This document shows positions 1-8,989 of a DNA stretch of 64,000 nt, one piece after another. A program made the translations under genes and the position numbers. Position 1 is the first letter of the stretch; each line of letters begins with the position of its first letter. The stretch comes from JAMXLO01 sp963819855. GTDB taxonomy: Bacteria > Pseudomonadota > Alphaproteobacteria > Acetobacterales > Acetobacteraceae. The notes beneath the pieces were generated by a model. That model was given only the letters and a program-made list of their open reading frames with translations, was not told where the DNA came from and ran no database searches. The stretch is taken from the NCBI GenBank assembly GCA_963819855.1, contig CAWFYC010000020.1:372001-436000 (forward strand). The letters are read 5' to 3'.

Positions 1-2601
1 TTCATCGCCGGCGAGCAGAAGCGCGCCGTGCGGGTGCAGGTGGACCCGGCGAAACTTGCCGCCATGGGCCTGACGCTCGAGGACGTCCGGTCCGTGCTGG
101 TAAATGCCACGGTCAACGCACCGAAGGGCACGATCGACACGCCGCAACACTCGCTGGCGATCTACGACAACGACCAGATGACCCGGGCATCGGAGTACGA
201 AAACGTCATCCTTGGCTGGAAGTCCGGCGCGCCGATCCGGGTGAGGGACATCGGCCGGGCCGTCGATGCCCCGGAAAACGCATTCCTCGGCGGGCTGCAG
301 AACGGCCAGCGCGGCATCATCCTGATGGTGTTCAAGCAGCCCGGCGCCAACGTCATCGACACGGTGGAGCGGATCAAGGCGAAGCTGCCGGCGCTAGAGG
401 CCGCCATCCCGCCATCCGTCAAGGTCAGCACGATCGTCGACCGCACGCAGACGATCCGTGCCTCGGTCTCCGACGTTCAGTTCACGCTGCTGCTGTCGAT
501 CAGCCTGGTCGTGATGGTGATCTTCCTGTTCCTGCGCAATGTCTGGGCCACCATCATTCCGTCGATCACCGTGCCGGTCGCGCTGATCTGCACCTTCGCC
601 GTGATGTATCTGATGGACTACAGCCTGGACAACCTGTCGCTGATGGCGCTGACCATCGCGGTGGGCTTCGTGGTCGATGACGCGATCGTCATGCTGGAGA
701 ACATTTTTCGTCACATCGAAAACGGCACGCGTCCGATGGACGCCGCCATCAAGGGCGCCGGCGAGATCGGCTTCACCATCGTCTCGATCAGCTGCTCGCT
801 GATCGCGGTGTTCATCCCGCTGCTGCTGATGGGCGGCATCGTCGGGCGGCTGTTCCGCGAGTTTGCCATGACGGTGACGATCGCGGTCGTCGTCTCGATG
901 GTGGTCTCGCTGACGCTGACACCGATGATGTGCTCGCGCTTCCTGCACCACCATCAGGGCGGCCATAACCTGATGTATCGGGTTATCGAGAAATTCTTCA
1001 TCGGGATGATCGCAGGCTATCGGCGCACCCTGGATGTCGCACTGCGGTTTCGCTTCATCACGCTGCTGGTGTTCTTCGCCACCATGGGCCTGTCCGCCTA
1101 CCTGTTCGTCACCGCGCCGAAGGGCTTCTTCCCGCCGCAGGACACCGGCGTGATCATCGGCACCACCGAGGGCGCGCAGGACATTTCGTACAAACGCATG
1201 TACGAATTGCAGCGGAAACTGGTCGATGTCATCGCCCAGGACCCGGATACGGCAGCCTATGCGTCCAATGTCGGCACCGGCATCAGCGGGCAGACCACCA
1301 ACAACGGCCGGGTGTTCATTGCGTTGAAGCCGTGGGATCAGCGCAAGGGCGGATCGGTGCAGGACTACATCGCCCGCAACCGGGCGAAGCTGGCCAAGGT
1401 CGAGGGAGGTCAGTTCTTCATGCAGGCGATCCCCGATGTCCGCGTCGGCGCCCGCATCTCCAAGACCGAATTCCAGTACACGCTGCAGGATGCCGATCTT
1501 GCCGAACTCAGCACCTGGGCGCCCAAGGTGCTGGAGCGGATGAAGTCCCTGCCGATGCTGCGCGACGTGACCACCGACCAGCAGACCGGCGGAACCACCA
1601 CCACCCTGACGATCGACCGCGACCAGGCGGCACGGTTCGGCGTGCAACCGCAGGTGATCGACGACACGCTATATGACGCGTTCGGTCAGCGGCAGATCAC
1701 GCAGTACTTCACCCAGGTGAATTCGCTGCATGTGGTTCTGGAGGTGATGCCCGGCCAGGCTTCGGATGTCGAGACCATCAACAAGCTGTACGTGAAGTCA
1801 GCCACCGGACAGGCGGTGCCGCTCAGCTCGTTCGTGAAATGGACCACGCTGCCGGTGCGTCCTTTGTCGATCAGCCATCAGAGCATGTTCCCGGCCATCA
1901 CCATCAGTTTCAATCTTGCGCAGGGCGTGGCGCTTGGCGATGCCGTGACCGCGATCCAGGCGGCGATGGCGGACATGCGCACGCCGCTGTCGCTGCAGGG
2001 ATCGTTCCAGGGCACCGCCCAGGCCTTCCAGTCATCCTTGAGCACACAGCCCTATCTGATCGCGGCCGCGCTGATCTCGGTGTACATCATCCTGGGCGTC
2101 TTGTACGAGAGCTACATCCTGCCGATCACCATCTTGTCCACCTTGCCGTCGGCCGGCGTCGGCGCATTCCTGATGCTGCGCTTTGCCCAGCTCGATCTGT
2201 CGGTAATCGCGCTGATCGGAGTGATCCTGCTGATCGGCATCGTGAAGAAGAACGGCATCATGATGGTGGACTTCGCCATCAGTGCCGAACGGCGCGACGG
2301 TGTGCCGCCGCTGGAGGCGATCCGGCAGGCCTGCCTGCTGCGGTTCCGGCCGATCCTGATGACGACGATGGCGGCGATGCTGAGTGGCCTGCCGCTGATG
2401 CTCAGCCACGGCGCGGGATCGGAGCTGCGTCGCCCGCTTGGCTACGCCATGGTGGGCGGCCTGGCACTGAGCCAGTTGCTGACGCTGTACACGACGCCGG
2501 TGGTCTATCTCTATCTCGATCGTGTGCAGCACTGGCTGTCGCCGAGGCGCCATCGCATGCCTGTGCTGGCCGAGAAGATGGGTTCGGCAGCAGCCGATTG
2601 A
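1..2601 (+). CDS. RND-family efflux pump permease, C-terminal part (5' end outside window)
   Basis: Inner-membrane drug:proton antiporter of the RND/HAE-1 family (MdtB/MdtC-like), which works with a periplasmic adaptor and an outer-membrane channel to export small toxic molecules. Frame 1 is open from the window edge to TGA 2599-2601, giving 866 residues; the family is about 1030-1050, so roughly 170 N-terminal residues are missing. Hydrophobic segments begin near visible residues 161 and 685, on either side of a large periplasmic loop. The TM4 acidic pair that carries protons is present as D226-D227 in GFVVDDAIVMLENI. No other pump subunit is visible downstream; any partners would lie upstream of the window. 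The exact subfamily and substrate are inference. Confidence 0.93.
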   Translation, partial: FIAGEQKRAVRVQVDPAKLAAMGLTLEDVRSVLVNATVNAPKGTIDTPQHSLAIYDNDQMTRASEYENVILGWKSGAPIRVRDIGRAVDAPENAFLGGLQNGQRGIILMVFKQPGANVIDTVERIKAKLPALEAAIPPSVKVSTIVDRTQTIRASVSDVQFTLLLSISLVVMVIFLFLRNVWATIIPSITVPVALICTFAVMYLMDYSLDNLSLMALTIAVGFVVDDAIVMLENIFRHIENGTRPMDAAIKGAGEIGFTIVSISCSLIAVFIPLLLMGGIVGRLFREFAMTVTIAVVVSMVVSLTLTPMMCSRFLHHHQGGHNLMYRVIEKFFIGMIAGYRRTLDVALRFRFITLLVFFATMGLSAYLFVTAPKGFFPPQDTGVIIGTTEGAQDISYKRMYELQRKLVDVIAQDPDTAAYASNVGTGISGQTTNNGRVFIALKPWDQRKGGSVQDYIARNRAKLAKVEGGQFFMQAIPDVRVGARISKTEFQYTLQDADLAELSTWAPKVLERMKSLPMLRDVTTDQQTGGTTTTLTIDRDQAARFGVQPQVIDDTLYDAFGQRQITQYFTQVNSLHVVLEVMPGQASDVETINKLYVKSATGQAVPLSSFVKWTTLPVRPLSISHQSMFPAITISFNLAQGVALGDAVTAIQAAMADMRTPLSLQGSFQGTAQAFQSSLSTQPYLIAAALISVYIILGVLYESYILPITILSTLPSAGVGAFLMLRFAQLDLSVIALIGVILLIGIVKKNGIMMVDFAISAERRDGVPPLEAIRQACLLRFRPILMTTMAAMLSGLPLMLSHGAGSELRRPLGYAMVGGLALSQLLTLYTTPVVYLYLDRVQHWLSPRRHRMPVLAEKMGSAAAD

Positions 2602-2797
2602 TTGCACCCGACGGCGTCCGCGTCCTCTGGCTAGCCAAGCCGGCCCAACGGGGTGCTGGCCAGAAGCGCCGGCCCCCCGCTCCAAGGCATTGTCGGGAGG
2701 GGACTTTCCAGGCGTTTGCGGCGTGGCATATTTGGCGAGGCTGGCCGACCAGAGCAGGATCGTCGGCAGCGACGTTGGGCAAACCCGGAGGTTCGAC

Positions 2798-3259
2798 ATG
2801 CCTCGTCACGAGGAGCAGGCGACGCTCGCCTACAGTGCCGACGAGCTTTTCGCTGTTGTCGCGGACGTGAAGGACTATCCCTTGTTCGTCCCCTGGTGTA
2901 GCGGCGCGCGCATCCACCACGCGGACGAGCGTGAGATCCTGGCCGACCTCGTCATCGGGTTCGGTCCATTCCAGGAAAGTTTTACCAGTCAGGTTACGCT
3001 GGACCGGCCACGACAGGTGTCGGTGCGCGCCAACGAAGGGCCGCTGGAGCACTTGATGAACACGTGGACATTCACGCCGGTCGAGGACAAGACACACATC
3101 GACTTCGTCATTGACTTTCAGTTCAAAAGTCATCTGCTTGATCATGTCGCCGCCGGGATGTTCCACGAGGCCGCAACTCGGATGATGAGCGCATTCGAGT
3201 CGCGCGTTCACCTGGTCCATTTGATGCGGCGGCATGCAACACAGCATTCGTCGTTGTGA
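2798..3259 (+). CDS. RatA/COQ10-like SRPBCC (START-fold) protein
   Basis: A 153-residue member of the SRPBCC fold group to which RatA and mitochondrial COQ10 belong; these bind hydrophobic ligands such as ubiquinone, and E. coli RatA was described as a ribosome-association toxin. Sequence features are the N-terminal YSADELFAVVADVKDYPLFVPW pattern, which is typical of the family, and a C-terminal amphipathic helix around FESRVHLVHL. Length matches the family (about 145-160). I chose ATG 2798 because GGAGG lies just upstream (cccggaggttcgac); an in-frame extension to 2522 would overlap the efflux gene and lacks family homology. In many alphaproteobacteria this gene follows lipA, which is absent here. 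A quinone-chaperone role is more likely than a toxin role, but that is inference. Confidence 0.85.
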   Translation: MPRHEEQATLAYSADELFAVVADVKDYPLFVPWCSGARIHHADEREILADLVIGFGPFQESFTSQVTLDRPRQVSVRANEGPLEHLMNTWTFTPVEDKTHIDFVIDFQFKSHLLDHVAAGMFHEAATRMMSAFESRVHLVHLMRRHATQHSSL

Positions 3260-3345
3260 TGTGATCCGTTCGCGCAGAGGGAAAGTGGCCGTTCCGCTCA
3301 CGTGAGGACCTTCGTGCACCTTGCGCGTGCTGCTGCCTGACGCAG

Positions 3346-3840
3346 TTATTTTTCCGCTGGTCCGATCCGATCGAAATGACCCGACCACACCGTGGTCCAC
3401 GGTCCGTCGTCGCCGATACGTGATGCATAGTCAGCATCGACCCCATCGGGACGGATGTTCCGGTAGGTGTACCGCCAGCGCGTTCCCCCCAATTTTGGCT
3501 CGGAGGTGAGGACAACCGTTCCGTCCGACGCCGGCCCGCCCAGGTAAACTGTCACGATCCTGTCCTTGTCCACCCAAAGCTGCCGCCATTGTTTGCGTTC
3601 GCTGTCCCAACCCGCAAGGCCGATACCCTGTACCTGGCGGTTTGCGCCGGTCTGTACTTCCTCGATCGCGCAGCCGCCGGCGGTGCGCCTGGCCATGTAA
3701 TGCTCGGCCGGCGGTGACGCTGGGTCATGCCATGCGCCCAACCAGAAATCGAACTGGTCGTAGGGCGGGCCGGCGCAGTCGGCCCAGGCCGGCCCCGAAA
3801 CAAGCAAGGCGCAAAACACCACGAGCAGCCACGGACGCAT
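3346..3840 (-). CDS. Secreted hypothetical protein (DUF1579-like)
   Basis: A 164-residue exported protein of unknown function. Residues 1-20 (MRPWLLVVFCALLVSGPAWA) form a clear Sec signal peptide with an AWA-D cleavage site. The mature part starts with YDQFDFWLGAWHD, a pattern seen in DUF1579-type lipocalin-like proteins, and continues as alternating beta-strand-like segments (KQWRQLWVDKDRIVTVYLGG, TRWRYTYRNI). Lipocalin-like binding of a small hydrophobic ligand in the periplasm is possible but unproven. It is convergent with the RatA-like gene and has no operon partner. Confidence 0.75.
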   Translation of the reverse strand: MRPWLLVVFCALLVSGPAWADCAGPPYDQFDFWLGAWHDPASPPAEHYMARRTAGGCAIEEVQTGANRQVQGIGLAGWDSERKQWRQLWVDKDRIVTVYLGGPASDGTVVLTSEPKLGGTRWRYTYRNIRPDGVDADYASRIGDDGPWTTVWSGHFDRIGPAEK

Positions 3841-4281
3841 CGAAATTGCCTCATTCCAAATGGGACGCGAACGCCATCGATACCGGCATGGCCGCCTGAT
3901 TGCAGGCTTCCACGCCCAGGAACCTGACTATGGCATTCGCTGGACGAACGGCGATGCCGCGATGCCGGACTGCTGGTTCGGGGGCCGCGTCGGCCATGTT
4001 GGTGAACCTTGGCGGATCCCGCGGCATACATCGCGTCCACGGCGTGGTTGGGCATCCGGCTGGCGTTGCCGAAGAGGTTCGATCTTCTTTGGCTGCCCTC
4101 TGCCGGCATAGCTTCCAGTCTTCCATCAGTACAAATCCAGCACAAGGAAATGCGCACCGTGGCGCCAACTCGGCTCAATGCCCCGGCCCGTCGCACCAAC
4201 ATTTCATCCATCGTGGTGCCCGCGCGCAGGCTGGGTGACTGCGTTCATTTGCGCCGCGCCGCTGGCGGCGGAATATATTCC
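3841..4281. other. Non-coding or decayed stretch
   Basis: About 440 bases between the secreted protein gene and the next promoter-like element. Several frames are open by chance on both strands, but none has a ribosome-binding site or a recognisable protein pattern. I see no RNA gene or clear terminator. Confidence 0.4.
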
Positions 4282-4303
4282 TTGACATCGGGGGGCCGCT
4301 TAT

Positions 4304-4318
4304 GTTCTTGTTGTGTTC
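4304..4318 (+). promoter_or_regulatory. LexA-type SOS box (GTTC-N7-GTTC) abutting a start codon
   Basis: The sequence reads GTTC (4304-4307), seven bases, GTTC (4315-4318), the exact direct-repeat consensus of alphaproteobacterial LexA boxes. It is immediately followed by ATG 4319. A perfect -35 hexamer TTGACA lies at 4282-4287, and TATGTT at 4301-4306 could be a -10 element, although the 13-base spacer is short. If that promoter is used, the transcript would start almost at the ATG and be nearly leaderless. The box is seen directly; SOS control is inference. Confidence 0.5.
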
Positions 4319-4948
4319 ATGTCCGCCGCGCCCGAAACCCCAACCCCGACCACCGAGCCCAGCCGAAGCGGCCGACTGCTCGACCTGGTCCACAGGCTGA
4401 TCGACTACGGCCGCGAACTCGCCGCCACCATCCGCGAACGCACCGCCATCGACCCCTTATTCGTCAAAGCCCGCTTCGGCACCACCGATCTCGCGGTGAT
4501 CCTCGCGCGGATCTTCCGCGGCCTGCTCCTCGCTGAAGCGCTCGAGGCGAGAGTGCTCCGCCGCGCTGCCCACCTTGACGCAGGACCGCGGCCCGGCAAG
4601 ACGCGACCCGCCGCCAAGTCGCCTGCCGCTCGGCCCACCCCCGAGATCGATGCACAACTTACCCAGCTGTCCACCCCGGAGCAGATTGCGACCGAGGTCC
4701 GCCGCCGGCCGATCGGTGCCGTCATCGTCGATATCTGCCGCGATCTGGGCATCACGGGGAGCCATCCGCTGTGGCGGGAGGTGCAATGGGCCATCATCAA
4801 GCACCGCGGCAGCCTCGTCCGCTTGGTGATGGCCATCATCAACCGGCCATTTCCCCCACCTGCCCGGCGCCCGTCCGCGGTCATCCCGGTCGCATTGCAA
4901 CAACCGACCTTGCGGTTCGAGGCACCAGGCGGCACCGGGCCGCCCTGA
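4319..4948 (+). CDS. Hypothetical protein with conserved N- and C-terminal helical segments
   Basis: A 209-residue basic protein I cannot assign to a function. It has a helical N-terminal part (SRSGRLLDLVHRLIDYGREL, then TTDLAVILARIFRGLLLAEAL), a Pro/Lys-rich linker around residues 85-110, and a second helical region (IGAVIVDICRDLGITGSHPLWREVQWAIIKHRG). Similar proteins occur, in my recollection, as multi-copy hypothetical families in Acetobacteraceae. ATG 4319 is preferred over GTG 4313; neither has a Shine-Dalgarno sequence, and a LexA-like box abuts the ATG, so translation may be leaderless. No hydrolase, nuclease or DNA-binding motif is evident. There is no operon partner. Confidence 0.7.
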   Translation: MSAAPETPTPTTEPSRSGRLLDLVHRLIDYGRELAATIRERTAIDPLFVKARFGTTDLAVILARIFRGLLLAEALEARVLRRAAHLDAGPRPGKTRPAAKSPAARPTPEIDAQLTQLSTPEQIATEVRRRPIGAVIVDICRDLGITGSHPLWREVQWAIIKHRGSLVRLVMAIINRPFPPPARRPSAVIPVALQQPTLRFEAPGGTGPP

Positions 4949-5026
4949 ACCATTCACCTGATGATCGAGGCGTCATTCATGCACGGGGCCAGCCAGCCGT
5001 GGCGGGCGCCGCCGTCCTGATTCATC

Positions 5027-6682
5027 CTACGCCGCGATACCCCGCGCGCAGAAGCAGGACACCTCCACCGGCACATCGGCGCGGGCAGCGGCGAACTCGA
5101 CGCGCTGGCGGATCAGCGCGGCCTCCGCGGTCTCGCCACGCCGCTCCAGGCAGTCCAGCAGCCCGCGCAGCGCCCACAGATTGTCCGGATGGATCTGCGC
5201 CCGCGGCAGCGCGCCGCCGAGGCCGAGGTCCTCGCGATACACCGCCTCGGCCTCCGCCGCGCGGCCCTGCTCCAGCAGCAGCGCACCCAGCGCGTGGCGG
5301 ACCGGCTGCATCCAGCCCCACGGCTCGTCGTACGGCAGGTCGTCCTCCAGCGCGACGGCGGCACGCAGCCGGGCGAACGCCGCTTCGTGCTCGCCGCGGC
5401 GGTAGGCGATCTCGCCCTCCAGCATCTGCTCGGCGATCGCCAGCAGCTGCACGCACTTCACGTTGTGGATCTGCCGCGACCCGGGCACGCGCTGCGCGGC
5501 CGCGCGGAACAGCGCCTGTTCGGCCTCCGCCGCCGGCACCTCGCCCAGCGCGGCGTGGGCGACGCCCTTGGCGTAGTGCATCATCGCTACGGTGTTGCAG
5601 TACAGGTCGCGGTCCGCCGGCAGGTCCTGCGCGATGATCTCGCGCCATTTGCCGAAGCGGATCAGCACGTGCTGCCGGATGGCAACGTAGCTCTCGAAGA
5701 AATCCGCCATCGGCGGCGAGGGAATGCGCAGCATCGCCTCGGGCATGGTCTCGATCAGCTCGTCGGCCGCGGCGATGGCGGGCGCGTACTGGCCGAGGAA
5801 CATCGCCCCGTAGGCGGCGAAGTGGTAGTTGTGGATGCGGTAGCCGGAATAGAAATTCATCGGCCCGGCGCGGTCGTAGAACTTGCGATCCGCGATGATC
5901 GCCTTCTGGTTCCAGTGCATCGCGTCGCGGTAGTGGCCGCATTGGATGTCGATGTGGGTGGGCATGTGCGTCAGGTGGCCCATGTCGGGAGACACCTCGC
6001 GCAGCCGGTCGCCGGTGACCAGCGCCACCTCCGGATGCGGCGACATCTCCATCAGGTGGACGTGCAGGTGCAGCAGGCCGGGATGGTTCATCGCCCCGGG
6101 CAGATCGCGGAACGCGGACTCCAGCACCTCGCGCGCCTCGAGCGTGCCGGCGCCCGGCGCGGGCTCGCCGCTGCGCTGGTCCCACATCTGCCAGGGCGTG
6201 CGGTTGAGGATCGCTTCCGCGAAGATGCAGCGCAGATCGAGGTCGTCGGGATGCGCGCGGTGCACAAGCCGCATGGCATCGGCGAAGGCGTCGTTCCAGG
6301 GGCGCTGGTCGTCGATCGGGTCGCGCTGTGGATAGCGGGCGGGCAGCGCCTCGATCAGCGCGCGTTCCGGCGCGGTGACGCCGCCGGCCAGCGCGAGGGC
6401 GGCGCGGGCGGCATCATAGGAGCGGGCGAGTGCGGCGGCCTTGCCGGCGGGATCCATCAGTTCCCAGGGGAAGTTGTAGTTCGGCCCGGCCGCGTAGCCG
6501 ATGCCCCAATGCGCCATGGCACAGTTCGGGTCGGCCTCGAGCGCCTGCTCGAAGCAGCGAATCGCCTCCTCGTGGTGGAAACCGAAGCACCAGTTGAGGC
6601 CACGATCGAACCAGCGCTGGGCGTCCGCCGAGGTGGTGGTCACCGTCCGGGAGTAGGGGCCGAGATCATAGGGATAGTTCAT
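5027..6682 (-). CDS. Tetratricopeptide-repeat protein (551 aa)
   Basis: A cytoplasmic TPR protein with no signal peptide. N-terminal TPR-like helices include WFDRGLNWCFGFHHEEAIRCFEQALEADPNCAMAHWGIG; further repeats are near the C-terminus (ALGALLLEQGRAAEAEAVY). A central His-rich signature (HLHVHLMEMSPHPE, then HLTHMPTHIDIQCGHY) is conserved in this family and could bind metal, but no enzyme activity is established. The start is set by GGAGG seven bases before ATG 6682 (accggaggcgacatg), eight codons inside a longer open frame. It is the last gene of the minus-strand ABC-transporter cluster and lies 165 bases downstream of the ATPase gene, so it may be co-transcribed with it. Confidence 0.85.
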   Translation of the reverse strand: MNYPYDLGPYSRTVTTTSADAQRWFDRGLNWCFGFHHEEAIRCFEQALEADPNCAMAHWGIGYAAGPNYNFPWELMDPAGKAAALARSYDAARAALALAGGVTAPERALIEALPARYPQRDPIDDQRPWNDAFADAMRLVHRAHPDDLDLRCIFAEAILNRTPWQMWDQRSGEPAPGAGTLEAREVLESAFRDLPGAMNHPGLLHLHVHLMEMSPHPEVALVTGDRLREVSPDMGHLTHMPTHIDIQCGHYRDAMHWNQKAIIADRKFYDRAGPMNFYSGYRIHNYHFAAYGAMFLGQYAPAIAAADELIETMPEAMLRIPSPPMADFFESYVAIRQHVLIRFGKWREIIAQDLPADRDLYCNTVAMMHYAKGVAHAALGEVPAAEAEQALFRAAAQRVPGSRQIHNVKCVQLLAIAEQMLEGEIAYRRGEHEAAFARLRAAVALEDDLPYDEPWGWMQPVRHALGALLLEQGRAAEAEAVYREDLGLGGALPRAQIHPDNLWALRGLLDCLERRGETAEAALIRQRVEFAAARADVPVEVSCFCARGIAA

Positions 6683-6847
6683 GTCGCCTCCGGTCTCCGC
6701 GCTCAAACCGGACTGTATCGATCGCCAGTGCCATGCGGCAACGATTTAATCGTGCCGCGCACGGCACCACACTCGCTGCGCCCTCTGCTGTGGGGTCTCG
6801 AAGGGGATGGCCGGGTCATGCCCGGCCATGGCGTTGGGCCGAAACCG

Positions 6848-7951
6848 CTACACCACCCGCCCGCTGTCCGGCTCCATCAGGTGCATCTGGTTCAGATCCG
6901 CCGTCAGCGGCAGCATCTCGCCAGGTTCGGCGTGGGTCGCGGGATCGACCCGCGCGCAGACCGGGTCATGGCCGATGAAGAAGTGGACCATCGTCTCCAT
7001 TCCCATCGGCTCGACCACATCGACCGGCAGATCGACGCGCGCCCAGCCGGGACGGCCGGTCTCGTGGTACTCGAACAGATGCTCGGGCCGCAGTCCGAGC
7101 ACCATCTCCTTGCCCTTGTACTTGCCGTAGCGATCCGCGCGCGACGGCGGCACCGGCAGCACGATCTGGTCGGTGATCTTCACCGCCAGGCCGCCATTGG
7201 CGCCATCCTGGATGCGCGCCGGCAGGAAGTTCATCGCCGGCGAGCCGATGAAGCCGGCCACGAACCGCGTCGTCGGGTTGTGATACAGCTCCTGCGGCGA
7301 GCCGACCTGCTCGATCACGCCGTGGTTCATCACCACCACGCGGTCGGCCAGCGTCATCGCCTCCACCTGGTCGTGCGTCACGTACACCGTGGTGGTGCGC
7401 ACCGTCTGGTGCACCTTCTTGATCTCGGTGCGCATCTGCACGCGCAGCTTGGCGTCCAGGTTCGACAGCGGCTCGTCGAACAGGAACACCTTCGGATTGC
7501 GCACGATCGCGCGGCCCATCGCCACGCGCTGCCGCTGCCCGCCGGACAGCGCGCGCGGCTTGCGATCCAGCAGCATGCCGATGTCGAGGATGCGCGCCGC
7601 CTCGTCCACCCGGCGCTTGATCTCGTCCTTCGGGAACTTCCGCAGCTTCAGGCCGAACGCCATGTTGTCGAACACGCTCATGTGCGGATAGAGCGCGTAG
7701 TTCTGGAACACCATGGCGATGTCGCGGTCGCGCGGCGGCACGTCGTTCACCACGTCGCCGCCGATCCAGATCTCGCCCTCGGTGATCTCCTCCAGGCCGG
7801 CGATCATGCGCAGCGTGGTCGACTTGCCGCAGCCCGACGGCCCGACCAGCACGACGAACTCCTGATCGGCGATTTCGAGGTCGATGCCCTTCACCGCTTG
7901 CACGCCGCCATCGTAGTTCTTGACTACCTTGCGGCAGGAGACTTCAGCCAT
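6848..7951 (-). CDS. ABC transporter ATP-binding protein, UgpC/MalK type
   Basis: The 367-residue ATPase of a CUT1-type carbohydrate or polyol importer. Walker A GPSGCGKST is at residues 37-45, followed by a Q-loop, the signature ALSGGQRQRVAMGRA, Walker B KVFLFDEPLSNLDA and the H-loop THDQVEA. The C-terminal ~130 residues form the MOI/TOBE-type regulatory domain found in MalK and UgpC. Length is typical (350-370). The start at ATG 7951 gives the usual N-terminus (MAEVSCRKVVKNY). It energises the two permeases encoded upstream, from which it is separated by a dispersed repeat. Substrate cannot be read from the ATPase; a sugar, polyol or glycerol-phosphate-like compound is the family norm. Confidence 0.93.
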   Translation of the reverse strand: MAEVSCRKVVKNYDGGVQAVKGIDLEIADQEFVVLVGPSGCGKSTTLRMIAGLEEITEGEIWIGGDVVNDVPPRDRDIAMVFQNYALYPHMSVFDNMAFGLKLRKFPKDEIKRRVDEAARILDIGMLLDRKPRALSGGQRQRVAMGRAIVRNPKVFLFDEPLSNLDAKLRVQMRTEIKKVHQTVRTTTVYVTHDQVEAMTLADRVVVMNHGVIEQVGSPQELYHNPTTRFVAGFIGSPAMNFLPARIQDGANGGLAVKITDQIVLPVPPSRADRYGKYKGKEMVLGLRPEHLFEYHETGRPGWARVDLPVDVVEPMGMETMVHFFIGHDPVCARVDPATHAEPGEMLPLTADLNQMHLMEPDSGRVV

Positions 7952-7986
7952 GGTCTTGTCGTTCCCTCGTGGTTTGCGGTTAAGGC

Positions 7987-8064
7987 TGTCATTCCCGCGT
8001 ACGCGGGAACCGACGGGCAGGTGACGAGCTGCTCCGCCTGGGTCCCCGCTTTTGCGGGGATGAC
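7987..8064. repeat. Dispersed inverted repeat with GTCATTCCCGCG / GCGGGGATGAC ends
   Basis: An imperfect inverted repeat whose ends read TGTCATTCCCGCGTACGCGGGAA and GTCCCCGCTTTTGCGGGGATGACG. Repeats of this kind are scattered in many proteobacterial genomes. It sits between the permease stop (8089) and the ATPase start (7951), where it could also act as an mRNA-stabilising or attenuating hairpin. Confidence 0.6.
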
Positions 8065-8088
8065 GAGATCGTGCGGCAGTGCATAGCA

Positions 8089-8989
8089 CTAGCCCTTGGT
8101 CGCGCCGGCGGTCAGGCCGGCCACGTAGTAGTCCATCAGGAAGGCGTAGATCAGGATCGGCGGCAGCGAGGCCAGCAGGCACGCCGGCCATGATCTTGCC
8201 CCACTGGAACACGTCGCCGCGGATCAGGTCGCTGATGATGCCGACGGTCAGCACCATCTGGTTCGACGTGTAGAGATACGCCAGCGGATACAGGAACGCG
8301 CCCCAGCTCACGGTGAAGGCGAAGATCGTCGCGGCGATGATGCCCGGCATCGCCACCGGGATGAAGATCCTCCACAGCATCTGCAGATAGCCCGCGCCGT
8401 CGATCAGCGCCGCCTCGTCCAGCTCCTTCGGGATCGAGCTGAAGTAGCCGATCATGATCCAGGTGCAGAACGGCACCGCCAGCGTCGGGTACAGCAGCAC
8501 CAGGCACCAGACGCTGTTGATCAGGCCCAGCAAGCCGACGATCTGGAACAGCGGCAGGAACAGCAGCGAGGCGGGGATCAGGTAGGTCAGGAACACGCCG
8601 GTGCTGAGCAGTCTGGCTGCCCCAGAACCCCATGCGCGACAGGCTGAACGCGGCCAGCACCGAGATCACCATGCTGATCGCGACGTCGGCGATCGTGATC
8701 ATCACCGAGTTGAGGTAGTAGGTCTGGAAGTTCGGATAGGTGATCAGGTACCAGAAGTTCTCCAGCGTCGGATGATGGACGATCCACGGGCTGCCCGTCT
8801 GCGCCGAGATCTCCGCCGAGGACTTCAGGCTGGTCATCAGCGTGTAGAACGGCGGCACCAGGAAGATGACCACGAACACGCCGAGCGCGATGTAGCTGCC
8901 CCACAGCGCCCATGGCGCTGGCGGTGCAGGCTGTGGTGCGTGCGCCGGGCGCGCGGCACCGCGCCGGCGACGGCGGTTGTCGAGCTCAT
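8089..8989 (-). pseudogene. CUT1 ABC transporter permease (MalG-like), three frameshifts
   Basis: Inner-membrane permease of the carbohydrate ABC importer. The protein is recognisable end to end only by switching frame three times: near 8911 (before WALWGSYIALGVFVVIFLVPP), near 8612 (GFWGSQ to LLSTGVFLTYLIPASLL) and near 8182 (GKIMAGV to LLASLPPILIYAFLMDYYVAG). The EAA cytoplasmic loop is intact as ELDEAALIDGAGYLQMLWRIFIPVAMPG. Two junctions are single inserted bases and the one near 8911 is a net one-base loss. ATG 8989 overlaps the stop of the first permease gene (ATGA), so the two would be translationally coupled. With no stop codons or divergence besides the indels, this is either very recent decay or sequence error. 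Confidence 0.8.

Noticed and set aside
394..1647. Long open frame antisense to the efflux pump gene
   Set aside because: It is rich in His/Arg/Gln and lacks a ribosome-binding site; it is the usual antisense shadow of a high-GC gene.
3851..4211. Minus-strand frames at 3.85-4.2 kb with protein-like phrases such as NHAVDAMYAAGS
   Set aside because: No start signal or recognisable family, and it overlaps in different frames; left as non-coding or decayed DNA.
5189..8086. A 965-codon open frame on the plus strand opposite the TPR and ATPase genes
   Set aside because: Composition (His/Arg/Val/Leu) and lack of any domain mark it as a shadow; the minus-strand genes have clear motifs.
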